DNA of 64,000 nucleotides from Carettochelys insculpta (taxonomy: Eukaryota; Chordata; Testudines; Carettochelyidae). Each line of letters opens with the position of its first letter. Within the stretch, counting starts at the first letter, position 1. Shown piece after piece: positions 1 through 10,720 of this stretch. The translations under genes were made by a program, and so were the position numbers. The notes under the pieces were generated by a model, which saw only the letters and a program-made list of their open reading frames with translations, was not told the DNA's origin and did no database searches. The stretch covers positions 8,682,337 through 8,746,336 of the forward strand of contig NC_134158.1 of assembly GCF_033958435.1 (NCBI RefSeq). Direction: 5' to 3'.

Positions 1-66
1 AGCCAGGACCTTGACTTAAAAAACCTCGAGGGATGGAAAATCCGCCACCTCTCTAGGCAACGCATG
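1..66 (-). repeat. CR1 LINE 3' fragment
   Basis: The plus strand reads as the reverse complement of the conserved CR1 3' segment (the stretch encoding [16 protein letters not shown]), so a CR1 copy runs on the minus strand and continues left of the window. Family assignment is from recognition of the motif. Confidence 0.6.
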
Positions 67-396
67 AGGCATGTACAAAAGTTGGGGCAGACACAAGGAC
101 GGGGTCCTTCATCTCTTGGCTCCAGGACGCAGTGCAGAGTGAAAACCTTGGTTTGGGTGTCTGCGTTTTAACAGGCCCAATATGAAGCTCCAAGAGCCTC
201 TTTTCAGAAGAGCAACTCGGCAAGCCCAGTGACCTTGGACTCCATCTGGAACTGGGACTCTTCAGAGATTAAATCCAGCTCCAGGGTGTTTGTTCTCATT
301 GCAGAGCTAACTTGAGTGACTGACCCCTGGGTCACAGTGCCTGGGGGAGCTGAGCCCAGGGATGTGGCCGCAGTACGAACAGAGAGGGCGCATCTA
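67..396. other. Unassigned non-coding stretch
   Basis: No gene, splice-bounded exon or repeat that I recognise. If the minus-strand butyrophilin-like gene continues to the left, this is intronic for it. Confidence 0.4.
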
Positions 397-832
397 GGCT
401 ACGTCTACATGTGCCCCAAACTTCGAAATGGCCATGCAAATGGCCATTTCGAAGTTTACTAATGAAGCGCTGAAATGCATATTCAGCGCTTCATTAGCAT
501 GCGGGCGGCAGCGACGCTTCGAAATTGATGCGCGTTGCCGCCGCGCGGCGCATCCAGACGGGGCTCCTTTTCGAAAGGGCCCCGCCTACTTCGAAGTCCC
601 CTTATTCCCATGAGCTCACGGGAATAAGGGGACTTCGAAGTAGGTGGCATGCTTTCGAAAAGGAGCCCCGCCTGGATGCACCGCGCGGCCGCAAGGTGCG
701 TCAATTTCGAAGCGCCGCTGCCGCCCGCATGCTAATGAAGCGCTGAATATGCATTTCAGCACTTAATTAGTAAACTTCGAAATGGCCATTTGCATGGCCA
801 TTTCGAAGTTTGGGGCACGTGTAGACGCGGCC
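397..832. mobile_element. Long palindromic TTCGAAG-rich element (MITE-like)
   Basis: An almost perfect inverted repeat with arms of about 215 bp meeting near base 612. The left end reads GGCTACGTCTACATGTGCCCC and the right end is its near-complement, CACGTGTAGACGCGGCC. It has no coding capacity: the short open frames across it are shadows of the palindrome. It looks like a non-autonomous foldback DNA transposon. The next palindromic element starts directly at its right end. Confidence 0.7.
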
Positions 833-1208
833 CTACACTTGCATTGCTCTTTCGAAAGAAGGTATGCAAATGAGGGAAATCAAAAATGCAAATGAGGTGC
901 ATATTTGGCACCTCATTTGCATGTTCTTGTTTCGAAAGAGCTCCTTTCAAAAGAAGAAACCCAGTGCAGACGCCGCTCTTTCAAAAGGAAACCCCATCTT
1001 CAAACGAATCCTTATTAAAATAAACGGAAGAAGGATTTGTTTGAAGATGTGGTTTACTTTCGAAAGAGCAGCATCTACACAGGTTTTCTTCTTTCGAAAT
1101 AATATGCAAATGAAGTTGCAGATATGCAAATATGCACCTTATTTGCATTTTCAATTCCCCTCATTTGCATACCTCTTTCAAAAGGGGAATGCAAGTGTAG
1201 ATGTACCC
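831..1208. mobile_element. Palindromic TTCGAAAGAGG-type element, copy 1
   Basis: The left end reads CTACACTTGCATTGCTCTTTCG and the right end mirrors it. The middle contains paired ATGCAAATGAGG and CCTCATTTGCAT blocks around a centre near 1010. It belongs to the same family as the elements at 1249, 1699, 2767, 6941, 17770 and 55716. It is a non-coding foldback or MITE-like repeat. Confidence 0.7.
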
Positions 1209-1248
1209 ACAGAGTTACTGGGTCGTCACTACTGTCACACTCACCTGG

Positions 1249-1596
1249 GCTGTGTCTACACTTGCATTCCTCTTTCGAAAGAGGCATAAAAATGAGGGAA
1301 CTCGGAAATGCAAATGAGGTGCAGATTTGCATATCTGGCACCTCATTTGCCTATTATTATTTCAAAATAGCTTATTTTGAAAGAAGAAAACCAGTGGAGA
1401 CGCTGCTGTTTTGAAGATTGGGTTTACGTTTGAAGGAGTAGTGTCTACACTGGCTTTCTTCTTTCAAAGGAAGCCATTTTGAAATAAAATATGCAAACGA
1501 GGTGCCAGATATGCAAATCTGTGCCTCATTTGCATTTTTGATTTCCCTCATTTGCATACCTCTTTTGGAAGAGGAATGCAAGTGTAGACACAGCTC
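1249..1596. mobile_element. Palindromic TTCGAAAGAGG-type element, copy 2
   Basis: Ends read GCTGTGTCTACACTTGCATT and its complement AATGCAAGTGTAGACACAGC, with internal paired ATGCAAATGAGG blocks. Same family as the preceding element; non-coding. Confidence 0.7.
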
Positions 1597-1698
1597 TGTT
1601 GCACAACACCAGGACTTCTGGGGCCCCAGCCCATGTATGGACTTTGGGCCTTACCTGGGTTGTGCTTTATATAGCTCTGCTTCGGTTCTGTGCACTAG

Positions 1699-1860
1699 GG
1701 GTGCATCTACACTTGCATTCTTCTTTCGAAAGAGGCGTGCAAATGACATAAATTGAAAATGCAAATGGCACATAAATTTGCATATTTAGCATCTCATTTG
1801 CATATTTTAATTTCAAAGGCTCCTCTTTCGAAAGAGGAATGCATGCAGAGATGCACCCTA
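1699..1860. mobile_element. Short internally deleted palindromic element
   Basis: Starts GGTGCATCTACACTTGCATT and ends with GAATGCATGCAGAGATGCACC. It is about half the length of its relatives and lacks their central part. Confidence 0.6.
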
Positions 1861-2221
1861 GATCTCTGCTGGAAAGTCCAAGAAGCTGAGTTTAAAGTTT
1901 CTTCTTGATTTTGTTTGTAAAAGAAAAAAACAAATGGTGCTCAGAAGCCCTTTCCCGTAACTGGGTGCTATCAGTTGGGAGCCTTTATTCCGATCACTCA
2001 CAGTTCTTCAGAAAAATAAGTTAGAGCAATCATTTTTGTGTTGATATCCCCGTACTCAGAGTCTAGAGCCGTAAACAAAAAACAACGTTGCGATAATTTG
2101 AAAACCAAGCAACACCCTTAACTGTAGCGCCATCACCAGGATTCCGTAACATTAAAATGTCTTTGCATTGATTTATTAGGCAAAAGTCTTCTATAGTTTA
2201 TAGCCTTAGTTAACGTATTAC

Positions 2222-2326
2222 CTTTTCTTTTAAAGTAATAAATTAAGAAGCCAATAACGCACGACTGAATAACCAGGATGGTGCACAGAATGGCAAGCCA
2301 GGGAGAGCCCTTTGGGAAAAGAGGAT
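2222..2326 (-). CDS. Butyrophilin-like gene 1, transmembrane exon
   Basis: The 105-nt exon lies between a TTTCCAG acceptor and a GTAATA donor, phase 1-1, the same length as in the plus-strand paralogue. It encodes a short stalk (DPLFPKG), then about 22 hydrophobic residues including [10 protein letters not shown] and GFLIYYF, then a basic KRK stop-transfer end. Confidence 0.8.
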
Positions 2327-5300
2327 CTGGAAACAAACAAGCAAACAAACAGAAAAACAGAATGGGCATTAGCTTGGAAGCAAATGGCTTTTATGGTCAC
2401 CCTATACATCCACCGCAGACTTGGGGGGAGCGGAGGAATCAGAGTGGTCCCTGGGTACGTTATAAGAGTGGTCAGAAACTGACTCAGATTGGTTCTAACC
2501 AAGATAATCCAAACAGGGATAGTTGGTATTTGTGACTGAGGGTAGATCTACATTACCCCATCTTATCTGACCTGGTTTTTCCTCTCTTCATACATAGTAC
2601 TGATAATGGGCCTTTTCCATCCTGACTGAACAGACCTTGTCAGCTGTGGCCCTCCCTTTTACTGGGACCCCTCTCTTTAAATACCCTTCTAAAACCACCA
2701 CCATAGTGCAAATTGCATATTTTATTTCAAGGTAATGAAACAGTGGAAACATAGCCTAAGAGACTGAGGCTGTTTCTACACTTGCATTCCTCTTTCGAAA
2801 GAGGTATACAAATGAAGGGACTTGAAAAATGCAAATGAGGCGCAGATTTGCATATCTGGCGCCTTGTTTGCATATTCTTATTTCGAAATAGCTTCTTTTG
2901 AAGGAAGATAACCAGCGTAGACGCTGCTGTTTCGAAGATGGGGTTTACGTCTGAAAAAGCAGTGTGTACACTGGTTTTCTTCTTTTAAAAGAAGCCATTT
3001 TGAAATAAGAATATGCAAATGAGGTGACAGATATGCAAATCTGCACCTCGTTTGCATTTTTGTTTCCCTCATTTGCATACCTCTTTCGAAAGATATTGCA
3101 AGTGTAGACACAGCCTGATTGTACTGTGAGGATGTTTGCATTTGATGTATCGTCCATCACTATAGACTTGCAAACACCTTAATGCTTAGGGACGGTTTCT
3201 AAGATAGCTTTCATTAGCACAGACATATTTTAACTCTGTTAACCAATTGCAGGAGCACGCTGCGGCTCAGACAGTAACTAACCTGCTATAGAAACCATTG
3301 CTTCCTTTTCTTGTTGGAGGAGCGTGTTCCTAATGGAGCAGGAGATGTCCTGGTTGGAGGTTTCTGTTATGACTATAGATGCTTCTGTTTCAAACAGGCT
3401 GTGCTCCCTTTGGGATGTGATTTCAGACAGCGGCAGGACTTCTCGTCCCATCAGATCTCGCCAGAAAACCTGCGGCTCTGGGTACCACCCGGCTGAACGG
3501 CACACCACTCGGATCCCTCCGTCCTGGTAACCCTCCATAGCAATGAGAGGCGCAGAGCCTAGAGCTGGAGGACAGTCGGATAAAACTGTAGTCAGTTCAG
3601 ATTGTGCCGTGTAGTCCTGTAGGTAGCGAGAGAGACACGGCAAGGAAGGTAACAGCTTTTACTGGGCCGACTTCTGCTTGGGAGAGAGATGCGGTTGTGA
3701 GTTTACAGGCAGCTCCTTGGCAGAAAGACTAACTCAGTGTCCCAGCTCAATACAAGAGGACTTAGGGCAGGTCTACAGTAGGGGGACGTTGACCCAAGCC
3801 ACGCAGTTTGAGTTACGTTCGTTGTGTAACTCAATATAGCTTAAATCCACTTGCCACGAGGCCACCAATGCACTAGGCCACCAGGAAAACCTCCTGTCCA
3901 CTTCTCTTACCTTGTTCCTGGGGAGGACCAGAGTTGATGTCCAAGAGATTGTTGGTTGATTTAGCGGTTCTTTATTGGGCCTGCTAAATCAGTCCTTGGT
4001 GGATTGATTGCCACGTTGATCATGGCTGTAGTGGAGATTATGCCTCAGTTTCCCAGCTCTGAATCACAGAATCCTAGAATACTAGGACTGGAAGGGACCT
4101 CAAGAGGCCATCGAGTCCAGCCCCCTGCCCCAATGGCAGGACCAAGTACTGTCTAAACCATCCCTGACAGATATTTATCTAACCTGTTCTGAAATATCTC
4201 CAGCGATGGAGATTCCACAACCTCCCTTGGCAATTTATTCCACTGTTTGACCACCCTGACAGTTAGGAACTTTTTCCTAATGTCCAACCTAAACCTCCCT
4301 TCCTGCAGTTTAAGCCAATTGCTTCTTCTTCTACCCTCAGAGGCCAAGAAGAACAAGTTTTCTCCCTCCTCCTTATCACACCCTTTTAGATACTTGGAAA
4401 CTGCTATCATGTCGCCCCTCAATCTTCTCTTTTCCAAACTAAACAAGCCCAATTCTTTCAGCCTTTCTTCATAGGTCACGTTCTCTAGACCTTTAATCAT
4501 TCTTGTCGCTCTTTTCTGGACCCTCTCTAATTTCTCCACATGAAGACGAGCTCTCGGTAAACTAGGAAGCTTGGCTCTCTCCCTAAGAGAAGTTGATCCA
4601 CTGAGAGATGCTACCTGGCCTAAATTCTCACTTTAACCTTTTTATATCACTACGCGGTATAAGAAGTAAATATTTAAGTCCAACAAATGCACGACAATAC
4701 ACGACAGAAGCAGAATCAAAAGGCACCCGAGTGACTTGGGAAAAAGCTGAGACAGAAACAAGGAACCAACAAAAGATTCAAGGCAGCAGGGAAGGCCCTG
4801 GCATCACATGGTATAAAGCACATAAATCTAGTTAGACATAAAAAGGCACCTGTCTGGCTTATGGGTGCAGCGAGGGTGACCATCTGGCCTGTTTTTTCCC
4901 AGGACAGGCCCGTATTTAAAGTATCTCCCAGGCATCCTGACTTTAAGAAAACGGGTAAATTGTCCCATATTTTGCAGGGCTCCTGTTCTCTGGCACCTGG
5001 TGTCTTGAGGCTGCTAGGGGGCTCCTCCACTGGGCGGCTGCCCCCATCGCCCTGACATGGGACAGTAGCCCCCCATCTACAAAGGCTGGTGTCCCATTTT
5101 TGCCACAGGGCACTGCGCTCACCCTTGTTCAGCGTTAGAACAGGTAAGAGCCCCAGCCACGACCGAGGACTAACTATTCGAGCCGGCCCACTGGAAAGAA
5201 AAGCAAAGATGCTCCCACCTGGGCGCTGTGCCAGCTGCTCCAGCAGGGGAGTTCCCAGCAGGGTGGGACCTGCCTGGGGTGTGCGCGGGAAGCGCAAGGC

Positions 5301-7874
5301 GAATCCTTCGCGGGGGGCACAAACCCACACAAATGAAAGGGTCGTGTGACTCCCCTCCCCGACCTTTCTCGGGACACCTCTGGCAGGGACGCCCAGCCGC
5401 CAGGAGGCAGGGGCTCTGTCCTTCACAGGGGACCTCAGCAGCCAGTCAACCCTCCCAGCCTGGACTGCAGGAATAGGCAGAGATTTGGGGTGCTCCCCTG
5501 TGCACAGCCCTGAAGCCTGCTCTGAAACATGGGTTCTGGCATTCTCACGCCCTGTGCAAGGTGTTTGGGGTCCGTTTCCCCAAGCCACTGCTCACACCCC
5601 GCCTGCAATGCGGACACCCCCTGAGCTTCACCCGCTGTCACTGACAGATGCTCAGGATGTGCTGCGTGAGATGGGGCCGAAGACTTGTCCATGGCTGGAG
5701 ATAACCCAGCGGGGGTCATTATGCCAGTGATGGGCACCTGCCCTCATGGACGAGCAGGTGCCAGGGAGAGCCGGCCTGTGCCTGCCAATAGGGGGACGAT
5801 GCAGGGGGGGCAACTGGCTTCAGGAGCGTAAATAGAAAAAAAAAAAAGAGCGAACGGAAACACGAACACATGCGACTGACCTGCCACCTTCATTTCCAGC
5901 AGGGCGTCTCCGTAAAAGGAAGCTGACTGGAAATAGCACCTGTATTGCCCCTCATCGGCAGGTTGGACGTTACGTAACCTCAAGGCGACCCGGCCCTCTC
6001 GGATGCCCTCTTTGAGAAATTCCGTCCTTCCCGCGTACGCTGGCATCTGAGATTCAGTGTCATCCTTCCCGTTGCGGTAGAGATGCACAGGGGAGGAGAA
6101 CTCGGAGAGGAACCATCTCACCTCCATGCCCTCAGCGCTCATCGGCGGGAAGAGGTGACAGGGTAACACAACATCCTCACCCACAAAGGCGGTGATGGGT
6201 TGGGCTGAGCCGACGACTGTAAACTGGGCTGGGGAACGCACCGCGACAAGAGCAAAATTAACTATAAGTCGGGGGTCTCCAAATCATAGAACAATAGAGC
6301 TGGAAGAGACCTAAAAAAGCCATCGAGTCCAGCCCCCTGCTCTAAGCAGGACCAAACCCATCAGATCAGCCCCGTCAGGGCTTTGTCGAGGTGAGACTTA
6401 AACACCTCCAGGGATGGAGACTCCACCACTTCCCTGGGTGGACCATTCCAATGCTTCACCACCCTCCTTGTGAAAAAGTTTTTCCTAATGTTCAACCTGG
6501 ACCTTCCCAACTGCAACTTGAGACCATTGTTCCGTGTTCTGCCACCCGTGACCACTGTGAGCAGCCTCTCTCCAGCCTCTTTGCAGCCTCCCCTCAGTAA
6601 GTTGAAGGCTATCATCAAGTCCCCCCTCAGTCTTCTCTTCTGCAGACTAAACAGTCCCAATTGCCTCAACCTTTCTTCATAAGTCATACGCTCCAGCCCC
6701 CTAATTATTTTGGTCGCCCTCCACTGGCTCTGCCTCATTGGTGGGTTATTAATGAGTCTGTGGTAAGTAGGACTATGAGTCACTTTAAAAAGTATCACTC
6801 GGATCATGCAAAAGGTCAGACTTTGGCACTCCGCCTCAGAAAGGTTTCTGGTCTAGGCTTTGACCATGTGGTAGAATTAAGTAGGATAAAGTGATGGTCT
6901 TCTGATACGCACAGTGTTCCTGGATAACTTTGACCCTATTGCTGTGTTGACACTTGCAGTCCCCTTTCGAAAGAGGCATGCAAACGAGGGAAATCTAAAA
7001 TGCAAATGAGGTGCCGATTTACATATCTGGTGCCTCATTTTAATATTCTTATTTCGAAAGACCTTCCTTCAAAAGAAGAAAAGCAGTGTAGACACAGCTC
7101 TTTCAAAACGACACCCCATCCTTGAAAGGATCCTTCTTCCCATAAAATAGGGAAGAAAGCTTCTTTCGAAGATGGGGATTACCTCCGAAAGAGCTGTGTC
7201 TACATTGCTTTTCTTCCTTCGAAAGAAGCTCTTTCGAAATAAGAGCATGCAAATGAGGTGCCAGATATGCAAATCTGTGCCTCATTTGCATCTTTGATTT
7301 CCCTCATTTGCATGCCTCTTTCAAAAGAGGAATGCAAGTGTAGCCACTGCCTAAATGTGCCTGGGGCACTAAGCAACAGGATATATATATAGAGGTCGTC
7401 CGTTGTGTCCAACAATGATGTGTTGAGCTTGCACAGGGTCGTCGGTTGTGGATGAGTCCAAGCTTGGAGCAGCCTGGGCGTTCACAGTGGGGGCAAGGGA
7501 ATTGTACTGGCTCTGTTGGTGCGGCTGCCGCTTTTGCTTTCTTCCTCTCGCGAGCGTCAATGAGGCGGACGCGTCACTGCTCTTCAAAGTTGTCACGCGT
7601 GTCATACGAGAGCACGCCAGCCTGTTCCGTCTTTTGCATGCTGCTGTAGCCGAGCTGGGTTTAAACTAACACGAGCAGAGACTGCGTGAAGCAACAAGCT
7701 AGGCAAACAAATAACATAGCCAAGAACAGAACAAAACCCCACTGGCTGAATGGGGCTGCCTACCTGAGTCCAAGCTGCGGAGCTGTAAGTTAACGAAGAA
7801 AAGGACGAACCCAGGCAGGGAGGGGCTTGCTAGGGAGCGGTGGAGTTCAGGCCAGGATCTCGCTCTCATTGTAA
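2222..7874 (-). CDS. Butyrophilin-like gene 1 (5' part; leader to TM exons)
   Basis: Four minus-strand exons join in frame, all at phase 1: leader 7874-7764 (ATG at 7869-7867), IgV 6228-5881, IgC 3564-3283 and transmembrane 2326-2222. Together they give about 280 residues with no stop. This is the B7/butyrophilin layout: a type I surface protein with two extracellular Ig domains. The closest relative in the window is the plus-strand gene at 29-38 kb, which has the same exon order and boundaries. Micro-exons and a B30.2 exon would be expected left of base 1; I found none between 1 and 2221, where most sequence is palindromic repeats. Introns hold two CR1 fragments and two palindromes. Function is inferred from family only: BTN/BTNL proteins regulate T cells, and no ligand can be named. 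It could also be a MOG-like or B30.2-less member. Confidence 0.8.
2327..2766. other. Intron between IgC and TM exons, unassigned part
   Basis: No gene or clear repeat apart from traces near the edges. Intronic to butyrophilin-like gene 1. Confidence 0.5.
2767..3116. mobile_element. Palindromic TTCGAAAGAGG-type element in intron
   Basis: Ends GCTGTTTCTACACTTGCATT and ATTGCAAGTGTAGACACAGC, with internal paired ATGCAAATGAGG blocks. It sits in the intron between the IgC and transmembrane exons of butyrophilin-like gene 1. Confidence 0.7.
3283..3564 (-). CDS. Butyrophilin-like gene 1, IgC exon
   Basis: The 282-nt exon runs from acceptor CCTCCAG to donor GTTAGT, phase 1-1. It encodes a butyrophilin C-type Ig domain: [20 protein letters not shown] (first Cys and the WYPEP hallmark), then DISCSIRN with the second Cys. 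It is clearly homologous to the exon at 32176-32451. Confidence 0.85.
3565..4063. other. Intron, unassigned
   Basis: Intron between the IgV and IgC exons of butyrophilin-like gene 1. No other feature recognised before the CR1 fragment. Confidence 0.45.
4064..4545 (-). mobile_element. CR1 LINE 3' fragment
   Basis: The minus strand encodes about 128 residues of the CR1 ORF2 C-terminus, including [34 protein letters not shown] and [20 protein letters not shown], followed by the usual 3' tail (GGAAGGGACCTCAAGAGG on the plus strand). The copy is truncated at its 5' end, as is typical. It lies in the IgV-IgC intron. Confidence 0.9.
4546..5880. other. Intron, no gene recognised
   Basis: Intronic. 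Long open frames cross it (one of 290 codons on the minus strand, 4716-5588) but have no recognisable domain, no splice support and biased composition, so they are not called. Bases 4865-5060 resemble the dispersed sequence near 15540-15670 (CCATCTGGCC / CCCAGGACAGG type). Confidence 0.5.
5881..6228 (-). CDS. Butyrophilin-like gene 1, IgV exon
   Basis: The 348-nt exon lies between acceptor TTCCCCAG and donor GTCAGT, phase 1-1. It encodes a complete V-set domain: [12 protein letters not shown] (first Cys), MEVRWF (core Trp), [20 protein letters not shown] (D-x-G-x-Y-x-C motif with second Cys) and a final MKVAG strand. All canonical residues are present. Confidence 0.88.
6285..6760 (-). mobile_element. 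CR1 LINE 3' fragment
   Basis: The minus strand encodes the CR1 C-terminus ([55 protein letters not shown]) and the 3' tail at lower coordinates. It lies between the leader and IgV exons of butyrophilin-like gene 1. Confidence 0.9.
6941..7352. mobile_element. Palindromic TTCGAAAGAGG-type element in leader intron
   Basis: Ends GCTGTGTTGACACTTGCAGT and GAATGCAAGTGTAGCCACTGC, with mirrored arms around a centre near 7145. Same non-coding family as 831-1208. Confidence 0.7.
7353..7763. other. Leader intron, unassigned; short TA repeat
   Basis: Part of the first coding intron of butyrophilin-like gene 1. A short TA run occurs at about 7380-7393. No gene is visible. Confidence 0.4.
7764..7874 (-). 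CDS. Butyrophilin-like gene 1, leader exon
   Basis: ATG at 7869-7867 opens a 35-codon exon ending in a phase 1 GTAGGC donor. It holds a hydrophobic core ([12 protein letters not shown]), a candidate signal peptide. It matches the leader at 29013-29124 in position, Kozak-region bases (TTACAATG) and donor. The acceptor differs: the paralogue's CTCAG is CATCAAG here, so the usable AG is one base further in. This stays in the 5' UTR and does not alter the frame. Confidence 0.75.
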
Positions 7875-8449
7875 CTTGATGAAGACAAAACAAGAAAAAG
7901 ACGAAACAGAGTGAACATAACAGGGGCACTTTCTGTGCCCCACCACCAAAGGAGCTGGTTCTCGCCTTCACCCCTATGCCAGGGGACTGCCGTTCCCCGA
8001 CTGATTGGGATGGAGGTGTGTGTCGTCCCCCCCCCACCTCCCTTGCACGCTCCCCTCTTATGACGAACCAATGTCCTATTAGGGATATTCGTTCCATTGA
8101 GTCACTTCGTGCATTGGTCGCTTTTCGGAAGGACTCGCATGTGAGGTGTGAGCAGGAGATGCTGAAATGCAAGAGCCAGCAGGCTGAGGCGTGCCAGATT
8201 TTACCAGCGCTGCGTTAAGCCTTGCAGAGAGGAAATGCCCGTAGCAGTGAGTGACCAAGACACAACCAGACGCCTTGTGATGATGCGGAAAGAGGCGCCA
8301 GGGCCAAGTGGTAGCACTGGCAAGAATGTCAGTGGAAGAGTAAATTTTAACTGTCCTGTAAACACTCCACTAGCCCCAGCCTGTGGCTTACCCACAGGAT
8401 ACCTGGGTGCCCACTGGGGTCGCAGGGTGATGCTCTGATGCTCTTGCCG
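7875..8449. other. Upstream of butyrophilin-like gene 1, no feature assigned
   Basis: The bases just upstream of the leader exon resemble the paralogue only as far as the pyrimidine tract. A non-coding first exon and promoter should lie further right on the minus strand, but I could not locate them. Confidence 0.35.
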
Positions 8450-8634
8450 CTGATAGGACAAGGGGCTTAAACTGCAGCAAGGGAGGTTCAGGTTGGACAT
8501 TAGCAAAAAGTCCCTAACTGTCAGGGTGGTCAAACAGTGGAATAAATTGCCAGGGGAGGTTGTGGAATCTCCATCACTGGAGATATTTAAGAGCAGGTGA
8601 GATGGACACCTATCGGGGATGGGCTAGACCAGTT
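8450..8634 (+). mobile_element. CR1 LINE 3' fragment
   Basis: Plus strand carries a CR1 3' segment (TTAAACTGCAGCAAGGGAGG, then [28 protein letters not shown] coding) with small deletions. Confidence 0.8.
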
Positions 8635-8639
8635 GTGTC

Positions 8640-9130
8640 CAAAATAAATGTCATGGATCGCCACAGGCTCCCTCCACAGGCGCCGCCCCCAGGGATCTCC
8701 CCAAGGCACCACCTCCCCCCCACACCAGGTGCGACCCCTTCCCGCAGCCAGGAGACTCACTGGGGCCGCCCCGGGACTGAAGCCAGGCCGCGTGAGCCTC
8801 CCTGGAGCTAGAACCACACCGTGCGAGCTGCCCCGGGTCTGGAGCCCACCGGGACCAGAGCAGCTGCCTACGCTCTCGCCTCCACGTGGTGGGGTGCGGG
8901 TGTGGGGCAGCTGGAGAGGCACGCCGGAGTTCCCCACCATCCACAGCCCCCTTCACCACGTGTGGCAAACGGGGAGCGTATTGGACACCGCAGGTCTAGA
9001 AGGCGCTTGGTCCTGCCGGGAGGGCAGGGGCCTGGACTCAGTCACCTCTCGAGGCGCCTTCCACTTCTCATGTTCTATGATTCCATGAAGGGAGCGTGGG
9101 CCTGGCCCAGCTCCATCTGTCCGGTGCTCC
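8640..9130. other. GC-rich unassigned stretch
   Basis: GC-rich sequence with overlapping open frames in several phases but no domain and no conserved splice sites. Probably an old repeat; no gene supported. Confidence 0.35.
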
Positions 9131-9475
9131 TGTTCAGGACAACAGCCTTCAACTCACTGAAGGGAGGCTGCAAAGAGGCTGGAGAGAGGCTGTTCACGGT
9201 GGTCACGGATGGCAGAACACGGAACAATGGTCTCAAGTTGCCATTGGGAAGGTCCAGGTTGAACATGAGGAAAAACTTTCTCACTAGGAGGGCGGTGAAG
9301 CATTGGAATGGTCCACCCAGGGAAGTGGTGGAGTCTCCATCCCTGGAGGTGTTTAAGTCTCGCCTTGACAAATCCCTAGTGGGGCTGATCTGGTGGGTTT
9401 GGTCCTGCTTAGAGCAGGGGGCTGGACTCGATGGCTTTTTCAGGTCTCTTCCAGCTCTATTGTTCTATGATTCTC
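9130..9475 (+). mobile_element. CR1 LINE 3' fragment
   Basis: Encodes the CR1 C-terminus on the plus strand ([40 protein letters not shown]) and ends with the GACTCGATGGCTTTTTCAGG-type 3' tail. Confidence 0.9.
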
Positions 9476-9479
9476 AGCC

Positions 9480-10147
9480 CTTCTGAGCAGAGGACGTCAT
9501 TACAAAACATTTAATGGTGTGAGGAAGGGACGGCTCCTACTATTTTTCATAGGGAACAGATAAAGCATCTGCTCAGGTGTTTATTGTAACAGACACACAA
9601 GCACCCTGGGAGGCCTTTGTCCGAGACGGCGTTAAAACACAGGAGGGAGGGTTAGCGAACCTAATAATGGAGTTGTCTGGGCACACACAGATCCATGGAA
9701 TTTAACAGGCTCCCTCCCCGAGAAGGAAAAGTTTAAAAAAACTCAAGAGGATGGAATCACCATCCATTGTGTATTTAGGGCAGGTAACATCCTGGGAAGG
9801 AGATTTCAGAAGATTTAACAGCAGGAACCTAGTGACACATTAGCAGAACAGGTTAGTCCAGAAAGAGAAGCAAATTCCAAACTCCTTTCCTAGAGGGCCA
9901 GTCTAACAAGAGACCCGACTTACAGTCAACGGTTACAAAAGGCTGGTTCTGCAATGACAAGGCAGTGAGAACAAGCAAGAGGGCAAAAGTATTCATCTGG
10001 CCAAGAGGAGGGAACAGCGGAGCTCACCCACAGAACACAGGCATTAAAACAAATGTGTGACGTTCTGGAGGAGAAGTGCTACCAGGGGATAAGTACTACG
10101 GGTGAGGAGGAGCCAATGCCCTCCAAGAAATAAGAAGGATGCTGGTC
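9480..10147. other. No gene recognised
   Basis: AT-moderate sequence with no open frame, repeat or regulatory motif that I can name. Confidence 0.4.
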
Positions 10148-10720
10148 CAGGTTGAACCTCTCTAATCCAGCACCCTCAGGACCTGACCAGAGCCGGACGA
10201 GAGAATTTGCCAGCCCATGGGATGTCAAAGTTGTCTAGCACAGTACCAACACTTCCACTGCTTACCTGGTTCTTAGAAGACATATAAAGTACGTCCACAC
10301 TAGAACCATCTGCCTACAGATGTTACTATCGGAAGAAATGCTCCGACAAAACTTTTTCAACAGGTTGCACCCACACATAAAAGCAGATCGAGCTTTTGAT
10401 CTGCTCTGTCGCCAAAAGGCCCCCTTGGAGCATCTACGTGGCTTTTCTGTAGACAGTTTCTGTTGACAAAACGCACTTTGTATATAGATGCTCACCAAGT
10501 TTTGTTGGCCAAAAACTCCACTTTTGCTTACAAAACTGTCTAGTATAGATATAGCTTTAGGGTAAACGACAGCTAAATAATACCCCAGAACACGGAGAAC
10601 CAGGACTGGTGGCTGGAAGCAAACTTTATGGGACCATGGGAACTCAGCCACACCCCGATAAGTGGTCATCCAGCTAGCTAAAATCATACTGGCTTACGGA
10701 TGTTGCTGTTTTAGAGTGGT
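10148..10720. mobile_element. GGTTGAACCTCTCTAATCC-type repeat, interrupted
   Basis: Begins GGTTGAACCTCTCTAATCCA and follows the same order of blocks as the uninterrupted copy at 12945-13285: CCAGCACCCTCAGGACCTGA, AGAGAATTTGCCAGCCCA, GGACTGGTGGCTGGAA, GATAAGTGGTCATCC. Between about 10280 and 10560 it is split by another element with GTCCACACTAG and CTAGTATAGATATAGC ends, so the insertion is nested. Confidence 0.65.

Noticed and set aside
428..1414. Short open frames on both strands in the first 1.4 kb
   Set aside because: Mirror-image readings of palindromic elements. Both strands give almost the same peptides, as a palindrome must.
4716..5588. Minus-strand open frame of 290 codons
   Set aside because: Inside the IgV-IgC intron of butyrophilin-like gene 1, with no recognisable domain and no counterpart in the paralogue.
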